From: Actinacidiphila yeochonensis CN732
GTDB lineage: Bacteria; Actinomycetota; Actinomycetes; Streptomycetales; Streptomycetaceae
Length of the DNA: 64,000 nt
Assembly: GCF_000745345.1 (NCBI RefSeq)
Contig: NZ_JQNR01000005.1
Span: 3,286,001-3,350,000 of the forward strand
Direction: 5' to 3'
Part shown: in pieces, positions 1-8,716 of the stretch
How positions within the stretch are numbered: position 1 is the first letter of the stretch
Layout: each line of letters begins with the position of its first letter
The notes under the pieces: model-generated
What the model saw: the letters and a program-made list of their open reading frames with translations, nothing else
The model's database searches: none
What the model was told of the DNA's origin: nothing
Position numbers and translations under genes: made by a program

Positions 1-857
1 GCCTCGGCGACCAGCCGCACCGCGCCCGCCCCGTCGGTGTCCACCGGGTGCTGGGCGTGCGGCAGCCACTTGGCCCACTCCCACCCGGCGCGCGCCTCGC
101 CGTCCGCCACCACGACGATGTCCACCTCGCCGGGCGCGTGCAGCGTGGCGAGCTGCGCCAGCACCGCCCGCACCATCGCCCGGGCCGTCGCGGCGTCGCC
201 GCGCAGCAGCACCCGCGAGTACGTGCGCAGCCGCACCGCGACCGGCAGGCCGGGCACCGTGCCGTAGGCGCGGATGAAGCGGCGCAGGGCGTGGGCGCAC
301 AGCGGCTCCAGGTCCTCCACCGGCTTGGTCGACAGCGGGGCGAGGCGGGTGGCCAGCTGCTGGGTGCCGGTGGCGAACCGGATCTCGGCGAAGTCCTCGT
401 GGGTGAGCCGCCGTTCCCACAGCCGGGCGGTGCGGGCCAGCGACCACAGCGCGCCGGGGTCGGGGTGGCGCCACTCCTGCGCCTGCCGCTGCTCGGCGAT
501 GACCTTGCGCACCCGGCGCCGGCTGGTGGTGAGGTAGCGCAGGTAGTCGCGGCGCTCCCCGCGCAGTTTGCGCTTGCGGTCCTGCGCGCCGCGCATGAAC
601 TGGCTCACCAGCATGCCCACCGCGGACACGGCCATGAGCCCGATCGCCGCATAGGTGAGGACGCCGCCGCCCGACTCGGGCTTGAGGAAGATCAGCACCA
701 TGCCCATGGAGCTCAGCGCCATCGGAAGGTACGTGATCACCCCGGACATCGCCCCCTGCGGCTCCGGCAGCGACGGCGGCTCCTGGAGGGCGAGTTCGCC
801 CTGCGGCATCTGCGGGCCGGGACGGCGGGGCGGGCGGCGGAACGTGACGATGCTCAA
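1..857 (-). CDS. eccC: Type VII secretion ATPase EccC, N-terminal part (truncated by window edge)
   Basis: EccC is the FtsK/SpoIIIE-type ATPase that recognises and drives substrates through the ESX membrane complex. About 285 residues are visible. The start MSIVTFRRPPR and the following GELALQEPP segment are characteristic of actinobacterial EccC N-termini. Two membrane segments follow (about residues 45-60 and 67-85), then a basic linker (QDRKRKLRGERRDYLRYL) and the start of the cytoplasmic domain. The ATPase modules lie beyond position 1. The start is a TTG at 857-855 with GGAAGG upstream; no ATG fits the family's N-terminus. It is divergent from eccD, so the 223-bp gap probably carries promoters in both directions. 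Identification is from sequence pattern; family function is established knowledge. Confidence 0.88.
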   Translation of the reverse strand, partial: MSIVTFRRPPRRPGPQMPQGELALQEPPSLPEPQGAMSGVITYLPMALSSMGMVLIFLKPESGGGVLTYAAIGLMAVSAVGMLVSQFMRGAQDRKRKLRGERRDYLRYLTTSRRRVRKVIAEQRQAQEWRHPDPGALWSLARTARLWERRLTHEDFAEIRFATGTQQLATRLAPLSTKPVEDLEPLCAHALRRFIRAYGTVPGLPVAVRLRTYSRVLLRGDAATARAMVRAVLAQLATLHAPGEVDIVVVADGEARAGWEWAKWLPHAQHPVDTDGAGAVRLVAE

Positions 858-1080
858 GAAGGACCTTCCCAGGCGGAAACGGGCACGCGCGGCAGCGCGC
901 CCGGCTCCCGTGAGACCGCGCGGTGAACAGGTGGTGAACGGCGTTGCAAGCGGTCCTGCCTGGGACTTCTCGTCCGGAAAAGGCAATACCCATAGCCGAA
1001 TTGACAACACCTGCACGATAGTGTTTGCCGCGTTCCGACGTCGACCCGGGCCTGATCCGGGTGCCAGAGAGTGAGCCCGA
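858..1080. promoter_or_regulatory. Divergent eccC/eccD promoter region
   Basis: This 223-bp gap separates the divergent starts of eccC and eccD. It is more AT-rich than its surroundings between about 965 and 1035. It contains TTGACA at 1001-1006 on the plus strand and TTGTCA on the minus strand within the same stretch. I could not find a -10 box at the standard 17-18 bp spacing: TAGTGT at 1019-1024 is only 12 bp away. The exact promoter is therefore unassigned. Confidence 0.4.
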
Positions 1081-2478
1081 GTGAGCGACAGCGTTGCCGG
1101 ACTGTGCCGTCTGACCGTCAAGGCCCCGGACGCCAGCTTCGAACTCGGTGTCCCCGTCGACGTCACCCTGGCCGACCTGCTGCCCGTCCTCGTCGACCAC
1201 GGCGGCGGCGACCTGCACGACCAGGGCCTGGAACACGGCGGTTGGACCGTGCAGCGGCTCGGCCAGGCCCCGCTGGACGAGGAGGGCACGCCGCGCTCCC
1301 TGGACCTGCGCGACGGCGAGACGCTGTACCTGCGGGCCCGCAACGAGACGCTGCCCGAGGTGGCCGTCGACGACATCGTGGCCGGCGTCGCCGAGGTGCT
1401 GCGCGGCCGCGGGGACACCTGGAACGCCGGACTGGCCCGCCGGGTGCTGCTCGGGCTGGCCGTCGCGGCCCTGGCCGGCGGGCTCGCGACGCTGGCGCTG
1501 CCGGGCACCGAGGCCGTGCGCGCGGGGGTGGCGGCGGGGATGGCGGTGCTGCTCGTGCTGTGCGCCGCCGCGGCCTCCCGTGCGGTCGGCGACGCCGGCG
1601 GCGGCGGCGCCCTCGGCGTCATGGCGGTGCCGTACCTGGCCCTGGCCGGGGCACTGGCGCCCACCGGGGCCGGCCACGAGACGATGACCGGCGCCCGGCT
1701 GCTGGCCGCCGGCGCGGCCGGGGCCGGCGCCTCCGTCCTGGCGCTGGCCGCGGTGGCCGCCTGCGCGCCGCTGTTCCTGGGCGCGTTCACCGCGGCGCTG
1801 CTGGCCGCGGCCGGCGGCGTCGCGGTCGCCTGCGGGCTGTCGCTGCCGCAGGCCGCGGCGGTGGTCGCGGTGCTCGCCGTGGTCGTCGGCGGCCTCGTCC
1901 CCGGCCTCGCCTTCCGGATGTCCGGGCTGCGGCTGCCGCTGCTGCCGTCCAACGCGGAGCAGCTGCAGGAGGGCATCGAGCCGCACGCCCCGCAGTTCGT
2001 CGCCTCCCGGGCGGCCCTCGCCGACGGCTACCTCACCGCCCTGTACGCGGCGCTCGGCCTGGTCACCGCCGCCTGCGCCACCGTGCTGCTCTCGGTCGAC
2101 CGCACCGGGTCGGCGGCCGGCTGGCCGGTGCCGGTCCTCGTCCTGGTGCTCAGCGCCCTGCTGCTGCTCCACGCCCGCAACGTCGGCAGCCTGTGGCAGC
2201 GCCTGTCGCTGGTGGTGCCCGGCGGCTACGGCCCGCTGCTGGCGGCCGTGCTGGCCGCCGTCCACGGCGGCATGCCCGAACGGCTGCTGCTGGTCGCGGT
2301 GCTGGCGGTGGCCGCCGCCGCGGCCGCGATCGCCGCGTGGACGGTGCCCGGCCGCCGGCTGGTGCCGTACTGGGGGCGGATCGGCGACCTGCTCCAGACC
2401 ACGTGCGCGGTGATGCTGGTGCCGCTCGTGGTGCTGATCGCCGGCGCCTACCACCACCTTCGCGGGCTCAAGGGCTGA
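1081..2478 (+). CDS. eccD: Type VII secretion integral membrane protein EccD
   Basis: EccD forms the membrane pore scaffold of ESX systems. The 465-residue product has the family layout: a cytoplasmic ubiquitin-like (YukD) domain in about the first 85 residues (CRLTVKAPDASFELGVPVDV), a short linker, and then about eleven hydrophobic Ala/Leu/Val-rich membrane segments to the end. The length is normal for EccD. The start is GTG at 1081, immediately downstream of a second in-frame GTG-like run, and no strong ribosome binding site is visible. The gene diverges from eccC and is followed 36 bp later by eccB, probably in one transcript. Confidence 0.88.
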   Translation: MSDSVAGLCRLTVKAPDASFELGVPVDVTLADLLPVLVDHGGGDLHDQGLEHGGWTVQRLGQAPLDEEGTPRSLDLRDGETLYLRARNETLPEVAVDDIVAGVAEVLRGRGDTWNAGLARRVLLGLAVAALAGGLATLALPGTEAVRAGVAAGMAVLLVLCAAAASRAVGDAGGGGALGVMAVPYLALAGALAPTGAGHETMTGARLLAAGAAGAGASVLALAAVAACAPLFLGAFTAALLAAAGGVAVACGLSLPQAAAVVAVLAVVVGGLVPGLAFRMSGLRLPLLPSNAEQLQEGIEPHAPQFVASRAALADGYLTALYAALGLVTAACATVLLSVDRTGSAAGWPVPVLVLVLSALLLLHARNVGSLWQRLSLVVPGGYGPLLAAVLAAVHGGMPERLLLVAVLAVAAAAAAIAAWTVPGRRLVPYWGRIGDLLQTTCAVMLVPLVVLIAGAYHHLRGLKG

Positions 2479-2514
2479 CGGACCGGACCGGCGGGGAAGG
2501 AGAAGAGGGCACCG

Positions 2515-4059
2515 ATGCAGTCCAGAAGGGACCAGGTCCAGGCGCACCTGTTCGTCATGGGCAGGCTCTCGTCGAGCATGCTGCGCGGCGACCCGGACAC
2601 CCCCGACGCCCCGGAGTCCCGCAACTGGCGCGGCGTCATGGGCGGCGTCGTCCTGGCCGCGCTGGCCGCGGTCGGGGTGGCCCTCTACGGGCTGATCGTC
2701 CCCGGCACCACCTCGTCGTGGCGAACCCCCGGCGCGCTGGTACTGGTCAGCGGGACCAGCTCCCGGTACCTGTACGTGGGGGACGCCCTGCACCCGGTGC
2801 TCAACGAGGCGTCGGCGAAGCTCCTCGCGGGCACTCAGATGTCGGTGCACACCGTCAGCGCCCGCTCGCTGGCCGGCACCCCGCACGGCGCGCCGGTCGG
2901 CATCCAGGGCGCGCCGGACATGCTGCCCGGCAGCGGCGACGGCCTGTACGACGGCACCTGGTGGGCCTGCGCGGGAAGCACCGCCGACACCTCCGGCGGC
3001 GCCGCCCGCAGCACCCTCCAGGTCTCGGCCGGCCAGGTCTCCGGCGGCCGGGGGCTCACCGCCGGCCAGGCCGCCCTCGTCTCCTCGCCCGACGGCCGGA
3101 CGCAGATGCTCTGGCAGGGCCGGCGCTACCCGCTGGACACCGCGCACGGCGTGCCGGCGGCCCTCGGCTGGTCCGGCGAGGCCCCGTACCGCGTCGGCGA
3201 CGCCTTCCTGGACACCCTGCCCGCCGGGCCGTCCGTCGCGCCGCCCGAGGTGGCCGGACGCGGCTCGGCCGGGCCGGCCCTCAGCGGCGCGCCGACCCGC
3301 TACGGCCAGGTGTTCACCGCCACCGGCGGCCAGCACCTGCTGCTCACCAAGGCGGGCCTGGTGCCGCTCACCCCGCTGCTGTACGACGTGGTCATCGGCG
3401 ATCCGCGCACCCAGGCGCAGGCCTACCAGGGCGGCGCGGTGACCGCCCGCACCATCGGCGCGGCCGACCTGGCCGCCCACCAGGCCCCGGCGTCGGCGGG
3501 CACCGCGCTCGCCCAGGGGCTGCCGGAGTCCGCGCCGCGGCTGGTCACGGCGGGCACCGGCCAGGACGTCTGCTCGGCCGTCAGCCCGGGCGGCTCGGCG
3601 CCGACCACCACCGTCTCCATCGTCGACCGGGCGGCGGTGCCCTCCGCCGTCGCGGACACCGAGCCCGGCGTCCAGCCCGGCTGCCTGGCCGCCGACGGCG
3701 TCACCGTGCCGGCCGGCGAGGGCGCCCTCGTCCGCGGACTCTCCTCGGCCGGATGGGGCGCCTACGAGTACCTGGTGACCGACGCCGGGGTCGCCTACCC
3801 ACTCACCGCGGACGGGGCGAAGCAGCTCGGCTACTCGGACGCCGCCGCGGTGGCGCTGCCCACCGCCTGGCTCCAACTGCTCCCCTCCGGGCCGCGGCTG
3901 GACCCGTCGGTGCTGGCCGACGGCGGCGTGGTGCGGGAGCAGGCCGGCGCCCCGGCCTGCGGGGCACCCCGGGCGGGCCGCCACGCCGGGCCCGTCCGCG
4001 AGCCCCGGCGCGGGCCACCCGCCCGGGAACGGCCCCGGAGGCGGCGGCCCGAGCGGTGA
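2515..4059 (+). CDS. eccB: Type VII secretion protein EccB
   Basis: EccB is the mostly periplasmic or extracytoplasmic component of the ESX complex. The N-terminus MQSRRDQVQAHLFVMGRLSS is diagnostic of the family. A single membrane segment follows at about residues 41-62 (GVVLAALAAVGVALYGLIVPG), then the large extracytoplasmic region with the GALVLVSGTSSRYLYVGD-type repeat start and the paired cysteines typical of EccB (WWACAGS near residue 155; later VCSAV and PGCLAADG). The tail after about residue 480 is Arg/Pro-rich and probably disordered. The 514-residue length is usual. GGGGAAGGAG lies just upstream of the ATG. Confidence 0.88.
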   Translation: MQSRRDQVQAHLFVMGRLSSSMLRGDPDTPDAPESRNWRGVMGGVVLAALAAVGVALYGLIVPGTTSSWRTPGALVLVSGTSSRYLYVGDALHPVLNEASAKLLAGTQMSVHTVSARSLAGTPHGAPVGIQGAPDMLPGSGDGLYDGTWWACAGSTADTSGGAARSTLQVSAGQVSGGRGLTAGQAALVSSPDGRTQMLWQGRRYPLDTAHGVPAALGWSGEAPYRVGDAFLDTLPAGPSVAPPEVAGRGSAGPALSGAPTRYGQVFTATGGQHLLLTKAGLVPLTPLLYDVVIGDPRTQAQAYQGGAVTARTIGAADLAAHQAPASAGTALAQGLPESAPRLVTAGTGQDVCSAVSPGGSAPTTTVSIVDRAAVPSAVADTEPGVQPGCLAADGVTVPAGEGALVRGLSSAGWGAYEYLVTDAGVAYPLTADGAKQLGYSDAAAVALPTAWLQLLPSGPRLDPSVLADGGVVREQAGAPACGAPRAGRHAGPVREPRRGPPARERPRRRRPER

Positions 4060-4376
4060 CAGAAAGGACAACGCCGGATGAACTCGTCCTCCGTATGACG
4101 GAATCGATGCACGACCAGTGTCCGATAAGGAACGGATCTTGCCTGCTGGCGGCATCTGCGGGACTGGATAAATCCCGCGTCCGGGGTGACGATCTCCTCG
4201 CCGGAGTTCCGGCAGGCCAGGACGCCCCCCGGACCGTGGCCGGGTCCGCCCGCGGGGCACGCCCGGGACGCGGCGCGAAGGGGCGCCACGGAGCGGGCGC
4301 CCGCCCCGGCGGGAGAGGCCCGATCCGGCCAGGTGTGCCGAACCGCCCATCCCCTCAACGGTGAAAGGACATCGGA
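4060..4376. other. Non-coding gap between eccB and the first WXG100-like gene
   Basis: This stretch of 317 bp has no credible reading frame. It is locally less GC-rich around 4075-4180, as promoter regions often are here. GATAAG- and GATAAA-like hexamers occur at 4124-4129 and 4167-4172, but neither has a convincing -35 partner at normal spacing. It probably carries a promoter for the small secreted-protein genes that follow; this is inferred from position only. Confidence 0.35.
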
Positions 4377-4712
4377 GTGACGTACCAGACGTCAGACGCC
4401 TCCGTTCAGACCGCCCTCAACGGCCTGGACGAACAGGTGACCAACATGAGCTCCGCGGTCGCCGAGATCGAAGCCATCAAGACGGACGTGCTCAGCCACT
4501 ACAAGGCCGGGTCGTGCACCCTCTTCGTGAGCAAGATGGACGACTGGGTGGCGCAGTACAACGCGGTCAAGAAGGCCGTCGACAACCTCGCGGACACCCT
4601 CGGTGCCGCCAAGAACATCCAGAACAAGGGCGAGGACCTGGCTCTCTCCGGAGCCGGCGGGTCCTTCGGCGGGGGCGAGTTCTACACCGCCCTCAGCCCC
4701 AACAACAGCTGA
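4377..4712 (+). CDS. WXG100-like ESX protein with W replaced by Y
   Basis: A 111-residue, mostly helical protein of WXG100 length and position. WXG100 proteins are helical hairpins secreted as dimers by the ESX machine. The helix-turn-helix hinge reads HYKAGSCTLF, where the usual Trp-x-Gly is replaced by Tyr-Lys-Ala-Gly, but the downstream WVAQYNAVKKAVDNL heptad pattern is kept. The C-terminal 20 residues are Gly/Ser-rich. The start is GTG at 4377 with GAAAGGA 9 bp upstream. The next gene begins 17 bp downstream, so the two are probably translated from one transcript and may form a heterodimer. The family call is from pattern, not a database match. Confidence 0.7.
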   Translation: MTYQTSDASVQTALNGLDEQVTNMSSAVAEIEAIKTDVLSHYKAGSCTLFVSKMDDWVAQYNAVKKAVDNLADTLGAAKNIQNKGEDLALSGAGGSFGGGEFYTALSPNNS

Positions 4713-4729
4713 GAGCGGAGGCGGCGGAC

Positions 4730-5017
4730 ATGGCAGACGTCTACCTGGACCTGAACGGCGGTCAGAACGACGTCGAGGACCTCAGCAGGGTCCACACATC
4801 GATGAACAACGCGCTCGACATCATGAAGAGCACCATCCAGCAGGCGCTGGCGAACCTCTCCGGTGACACCGCGACCGCGTTCGCGGCCGCGCAGACCGCG
4901 ATCAACACCGCCTCGGACAACATGAACAGCGACTTCATCCAGGGCGTGCAGCGGCTGCAGGAGATGATCCAGACGCAGGCGGACCACGACAGGCAGGGCA
5001 GCAGCCTCTTCCAGTAG
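4730..5017 (+). CDS. WXG100-like ESX protein with LSG hinge
   Basis: A 95-residue protein of classic EsxA/EsxB size that follows the previous gene by 17 bp. It is predicted to be two amphipathic helices joined at ANLSGDTATAFAAAQ, where Leu-Ser-Gly occupies the WXG position. The conserved aromatic four to six residues later (AF) is retained. There is no signal peptide. The start is ATG at 4730 behind GAGCGGAGG. As a neighbour of the 4377 gene it is a natural heterodimer partner and likely substrate of the eccBCD system here. The absence of the canonical Trp lowers certainty. Confidence 0.7.
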   Translation: MADVYLDLNGGQNDVEDLSRVHTSMNNALDIMKSTIQQALANLSGDTATAFAAAQTAINTASDNMNSDFIQGVQRLQEMIQTQADHDRQGSSLFQ

Positions 5018-5272
5018 GCCCTGTCCGGCGGATCGCGCCTGGCCGGCGGTGCCCGGCACGCCCGCCCCCCGGGCATTGCCCGGGAGGCGCCCCGGCCGCG
5101 TCGCCGGTCGTCGGCGCACCCCGGGGCCGGCGGCCCGGGAGGCACCCCTCCCGCCGCCTCGCGGTCCGGGGGCGCCTCCGGCGCGAGCGCCGGGGGAGTA
5201 CCGGACGGCGCCACCCCCGCCCGCGGGCGGAGGACGACCTGTGTTCAGACAGCACCCGGCAGGAGGGGCCCG
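5018..5272. terminator. GC-rich gap with hairpin (5068-5084)
   Basis: This 255-bp gap contains a perfect 7-bp inverted repeat with a 3-nt loop at 5068-5084 (CCCGGGC/GCCCGGG). It also has further GC-rich complementarity up to about 5200. There is no T-tract, which is common for actinobacterial terminators. It may end or attenuate the WXG100-pair transcript before the 5273 gene. No open frame here looks coding. Confidence 0.4.
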
Positions 5273-5794
5273 ATGGCCAAGAGCGGCGGCAGCGACACCT
5301 ACGCCACTTCGGACGAGACGCTCGACAACTTCATCAACACGCTGATTCCCGGCCTCACCGACAAGATCTCCAACGACCCCGGCTACATCGCGCTCCAGGG
5401 CTTCACGGAGGGGGTGCCGTTCGTTCTGGGGAACAACGGTGTCAGCGGATACGGGGAGTTGCTGCCGGGGTCGGCGTCGGAGTACAAGGCCCCGGAGCTC
5501 CAGAAGGCGTTCACGGCCTACTGCACCGGGCTGCTGAGCGCCGTCGGGGGCTACCAGACGTCGCTCGCGAGCCTGAAGAAGGACCTGCTCACGGTCAAGA
5601 CCGTGCTCGACGACGGCGAGGACATGTCCAGCTACCTCGCCTCCACGCTGATGTCGGACCTGGAGTCGATCCTCAGCGGGTTCAACGGCGGGACCCCGAC
5701 CACCACGACCCCGACCCCGACCTCCACAACCCCGACCTCCACAACCCCGACCACCACGACCCCGACCTCGACGACTCCCACCACCACGAGCTGA
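5273..5794 (+). CDS. ESX-locus helical protein with Thr/Pro repeat tail
   Basis: A 173-residue protein without signal peptide or membrane segment. Residues 1-140 look helical (ELQKAFTAYCTGLLSAVGGY, SLASLKKDLLTVKTVLDDGE). The last ~33 residues are a low-complexity TTTPTSTTPT repeat, encoded by near-perfect short repeats at 5690-5790. Position and composition suggest a secreted or substrate-type protein of the ESX locus. I do not recognise a named family. The start is ATG at 5273 with GGAGGGG 6 bp upstream. A strong hairpin follows the stop. Confidence 0.6.
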   Translation: MAKSGGSDTYATSDETLDNFINTLIPGLTDKISNDPGYIALQGFTEGVPFVLGNNGVSGYGELLPGSASEYKAPELQKAFTAYCTGLLSAVGGYQTSLASLKKDLLTVKTVLDDGEDMSSYLASTLMSDLESILSGFNGGTPTTTTPTPTSTTPTSTTPTTTTPTSTTPTTTS

Positions 5795-5811
5795 GGGCCC
5801 ACGGGGCCGAT

Positions 5812-5846
5812 CCCCGGGGCGGTCCGGTACGTCCGCCGCCCCGGGG
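5812..5846 (+). terminator. 11-bp perfect stem-loop after the 5273-5794 gene
   Basis: The arms CCCCGGGGCGG (5812-5822) and CCGCCCCGGGG (5836-5846) pair perfectly across a 13-nt loop, 17 bp after the stop. There is no T-run. Position and strength fit an intrinsic terminator or processing hairpin. Confidence 0.55.
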
Positions 5847-5934
5847 GAGGCGCCGCACCGAACCACCGCGGCGGACCCCGGCCCCCGTCCGATCCGTGTT
5901 CCTGACGTCCGCCGAGCGGAGAAAGGCCGACCCG

Positions 5935-8151
5935 ATGGCTGACACCCCTGACATCACCGCGAACAACTGGGGTGAGGGCACGGCCTCGGACGGGACGTGG
6001 AGCAGGATGCTGGCGTCCTTCCACAGCAACCCGTCCGAGATCCAGACCGCGGAGGGCATCGGGTCCGACAGCAGCCCGAGCTGGATCGCCTCGCACACGG
6101 TGATCCCGCAGGCGCCGGCGGACTACGAGGGCTTCGACGTCTTCGACATCTGGTTCTCCTACCCGTACACGCTCACGACGGTGGTGACCGGCTACGAGAC
6201 GGTCATGCAGATCAGCGGCGACTACCAGTACGTCGTCGGCTGCAACCTCACACACGACGTGGACACGAACGACGCGGGCACGCCGCTCTACAAGTTCGTC
6301 CACCAGCCGGACGACATCCTCGTCCCGCTCGCCAACCAGGCCCAGGTGGCGGGGGAGAACGTCACCAGCCTGCTGAGCTTCCAGGACGCGGCCGCGATGG
6401 TCGGCGACTTCAAGGCGCTCCTCACCAGCATCGCGGACACCCTGGACGGCTGGACCGACAACATCGACTTCGACGACTCCGCCCTCCAGGGCGACTCGGC
6501 CAAGGCGTTCAAGGACGCGCTGCTGGGCATGAAGCTCGACGTCACCACCCTCCAGGCGGCCATGAACGCAGACGCGGTCGTGCAGAGCCTCAACCAGTCC
6601 CACGACGACCTCCAGGCCACCCTGCGGAACCTGGAGTCGGCCTCGCAGACCTGGCGCGGCGCCCGCTGGGCCTGGCCGGCCAACGCCACGCACGACGCAC
6701 TCCAGTGGGCACTGCAGAGCGGGTCGATCAGCTTTCCCGGCACCCAGAACGTCCCGCCCACGGTGAACGTCCCCGGCTGGGGCGACCCGACCACGGAGGA
6801 CTTCTGGATGCGGGTCGAGGCGCGGGCCAAGGCCATGTGGATGAACAACGTCTACGTCTTCCTGGACCAGCCGGCCGCCAACGAGGCCAACCTCCTGGGC
6901 GGGCAGTACGGCAGCGCGGTGGAGACGTTCACCACGAACACCCCGCAGCCGGGCGACGGCGGCGTCAACCCGTACGCGGCTGCCCTCCAGGCACTCGCCA
7001 CGCCGACCCCCGCCATCACGGACACCCCTCCCGCCGGGACCGAGGACACCCTCCCCGCCGGCACCACCGACACCACCCCCGGAAGTACCACGGACACCCC
7101 CCTCGGCTCCGACGACATGCCCGCGGCGGACACGTTGAGCACGACGACCACGGGCAGCCAGAGCGGGGAACTCACCGACGGCGAACCCACCGGTGACACG
7201 ACGGGCGACCCCACAGGGACGACCGGCGACGACTTCTCCCTCCCGCCGACCACCAGTACCACCACGGGCACCGCCGGCGGCCTCTACGGCGGTACCGACA
7301 CCACCGGCACCGGCTCGGACGAGGTGCTCGACAAGGACGGGAACGTCGTCCTCGACGCGGCCGGCAACCCGGTCGTCGTCCCGACGGGCTCGACGATCAA
7401 CGCCGACGGCACCGTCACCGGCCCTGACGGGAAGCTCCTGACCGGCAGCGACGGCAAGAACCTGACCGTTCCCAAGGGCTCCAGGCTCACCCCGGCCCAG
7501 ACCGTCACCGACGCCGACGGCAACCCCGTCACCGTGGACGGGCAGGAACTCACCGTGCCCGAGGGCTCGACGATCAACGCCGACGGCACCATCACCGGCC
7601 CGGACGGCCAACTCCTCACCGGCAGCGACGGGCAGGCGCTCACGGTGCCCAAGGGCTCCAAGCTCACCGCTCTGGACCCCCTCGCGGAGAGCGACTACAG
7701 CGGTCTGACGGGCACGACCGGCACGACCGGCAGCACGTACACCTCGTCGGCGGGCGACTACATTCCCTCCTCGATCCGCCGGACGGCCACCACCAGCGCC
7801 GCCGACGACGAGTACCTCGCGCCCGAGGAGGGCGGCGTCGTCTCCGAGAACATCGGCAGCACCGGCAAGCTGACCAGCGGCATGGGCAAGAACGTCCAGG
7901 AGGAGGGGGCGCTCGGCGAGGAGACCTCCCCGAGCAGCGGCCTGGCCGCGGAGACCGCCGCGGAGGAGGCCGCCGCGATGAGCCGCACCGCCACCACCAG
8001 CGGAAGCACGCCGATGATGCCGCCGATGGGCGGCGGCGGCGCGGGCGGTGCCGGCGGGGACCAGAGCCGCGGCCGCAAGACGTGGCTGGACGAGGAGGAA
8101 GAGGTCTGGGGCACGGGCGAGGAGGCCGTCCCCGGCGTGATCGGGGGATGA
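5935..8151 (+). CDS. PPE-like/WXG-fold ESX substrate with duplicated repeat and C-terminal export-type tail
   Basis: A 738-residue protein. Residues 1-340 are helical and aromatic-rich (NNWGEGTASDGTWSRML; SALQGDSAKAFKDALLGMK resembles the WXG/PPE hinge with Leu for Trp). A Thr/Pro/Gly linker follows. Two 59-residue tandem repeats then start near residues 485 and 544 (GSTINADGT, GPDG, LLTGSDG, LTVPKGS). The tail RGRKTWLDEEEEVWGTGEEA plus VPGVIG matches, from memory, the acidic W/L...WG terminus seen on actinobacterial ESX-linked proteins. ATG 5935 is preferred over GTG 5896 because GGAGAAAGG precedes it. It is probably exported; function unknown. Confidence 0.65.
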   Translation: MADTPDITANNWGEGTASDGTWSRMLASFHSNPSEIQTAEGIGSDSSPSWIASHTVIPQAPADYEGFDVFDIWFSYPYTLTTVVTGYETVMQISGDYQYVVGCNLTHDVDTNDAGTPLYKFVHQPDDILVPLANQAQVAGENVTSLLSFQDAAAMVGDFKALLTSIADTLDGWTDNIDFDDSALQGDSAKAFKDALLGMKLDVTTLQAAMNADAVVQSLNQSHDDLQATLRNLESASQTWRGARWAWPANATHDALQWALQSGSISFPGTQNVPPTVNVPGWGDPTTEDFWMRVEARAKAMWMNNVYVFLDQPAANEANLLGGQYGSAVETFTTNTPQPGDGGVNPYAAALQALATPTPAITDTPPAGTEDTLPAGTTDTTPGSTTDTPLGSDDMPAADTLSTTTTGSQSGELTDGEPTGDTTGDPTGTTGDDFSLPPTTSTTTGTAGGLYGGTDTTGTGSDEVLDKDGNVVLDAAGNPVVVPTGSTINADGTVTGPDGKLLTGSDGKNLTVPKGSRLTPAQTVTDADGNPVTVDGQELTVPEGSTINADGTITGPDGQLLTGSDGQALTVPKGSKLTALDPLAESDYSGLTGTTGTTGSTYTSSAGDYIPSSIRRTATTSAADDEYLAPEEGGVVSENIGSTGKLTSGMGKNVQEEGALGEETSPSSGLAAETAAEEAAAMSRTATTSGSTPMMPPMGGGGAGGAGGDQSRGRKTWLDEEEEVWGTGEEAVPGVIGG

Positions 8152-8224
8152 GCACCACCGTCCGCCGGTGTCCCGGACGGCCGTCGTGGACCGTCCGGCC
8201 CGGCACACAGGAAAGGGGAGCCCG

Positions 8225-8716
8225 ATGACCTCGGGATACCAGGAGCAGGTGGACCAGATGATGGCCCGGGTGCGGGAGCAGGCCGAACGGCTGACCGAGC
8301 TCCAGCAGTCGCTCGCCAGGCGGACGGTCACGGTCAGGTCCAAGGACCGGTCGGTCTCCGTCGTGGTGGGAGCCCAGGCGGAGGTCCGGGAGATCACCTT
8401 CCACACCGACGACTACCGCGCCATGGCCCCGGCGGAGCTGGGCACGTCGCTGGTCGAACTCATCGCGCGGGCCCGCACCCAGATGCAGGACCAGGTCCGG
8501 GAGGGCTTCGGACCGCTGATGGGCGCCGGCGACGAGATCCGCGAGTCGATGATGGGCGGCTCCGACGTCGGCAGCCTCTTCGGCGAACTGCGCAAGCTGG
8601 TGCCGCAGGGCGGCTTCCCGGGTATTCCGGGGCTGACGGGCCCGGCCGGCACGGCGGGCGGGCCCGCGACGCCGCGGCACGGGGACTACGACGAGGACGG
8701 GGAGAACGGTGGCTGA
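8225..8716 (+). CDS. YbaB/EbfC-family-like protein
   Basis: A 163-residue protein. The N-terminal coiled coil (YQEQVDQMMARVREQAERL) is followed by a short beta segment (VTVRSKDRSVSVVVGAQAEV), then REITFHTDDYRAMAPAELG and a second helix. This is the YbaB/EbfC nucleoid-protein layout, and such genes are often embedded in ESX loci, where their role is unclear (DNA binding or chaperone-like). The Gly/Pro-rich C-terminal tail after about residue 125 is extra. ATG 8225 is chosen over an upstream in-frame start because GGAAAGGGGA sits 6 bp before it. It overlaps the next gene by 8 bp, indicating translational coupling. Confidence 0.68.
   Translation: MTSGYQEQVDQMMARVREQAERLTELQQSLARRTVTVRSKDRSVSVVVGAQAEVREITFHTDDYRAMAPAELGTSLVELIARARTQMQDQVREGFGPLMGAGDEIRESMMGGSDVGSLFGELRKLVPQGGFPGIPGLTGPAGTAGGPATPRHGDYDEDGENGG

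Noticed and set aside
1071..4364. Long overlapping plus-strand frame (1,097 codons) across eccD and eccB
   Set aside because: Arg/Pro/Gly-rich shadow frame with no domain. The EccD and EccB frames have clear family motifs.
5632..8406. Long minus-strand frame opposite the PPE-like gene
   Set aside because: Composition is that of a GC-rich antisense shadow and it lacks a start signal. The plus-strand gene has a ribosome binding site and repeat structure.
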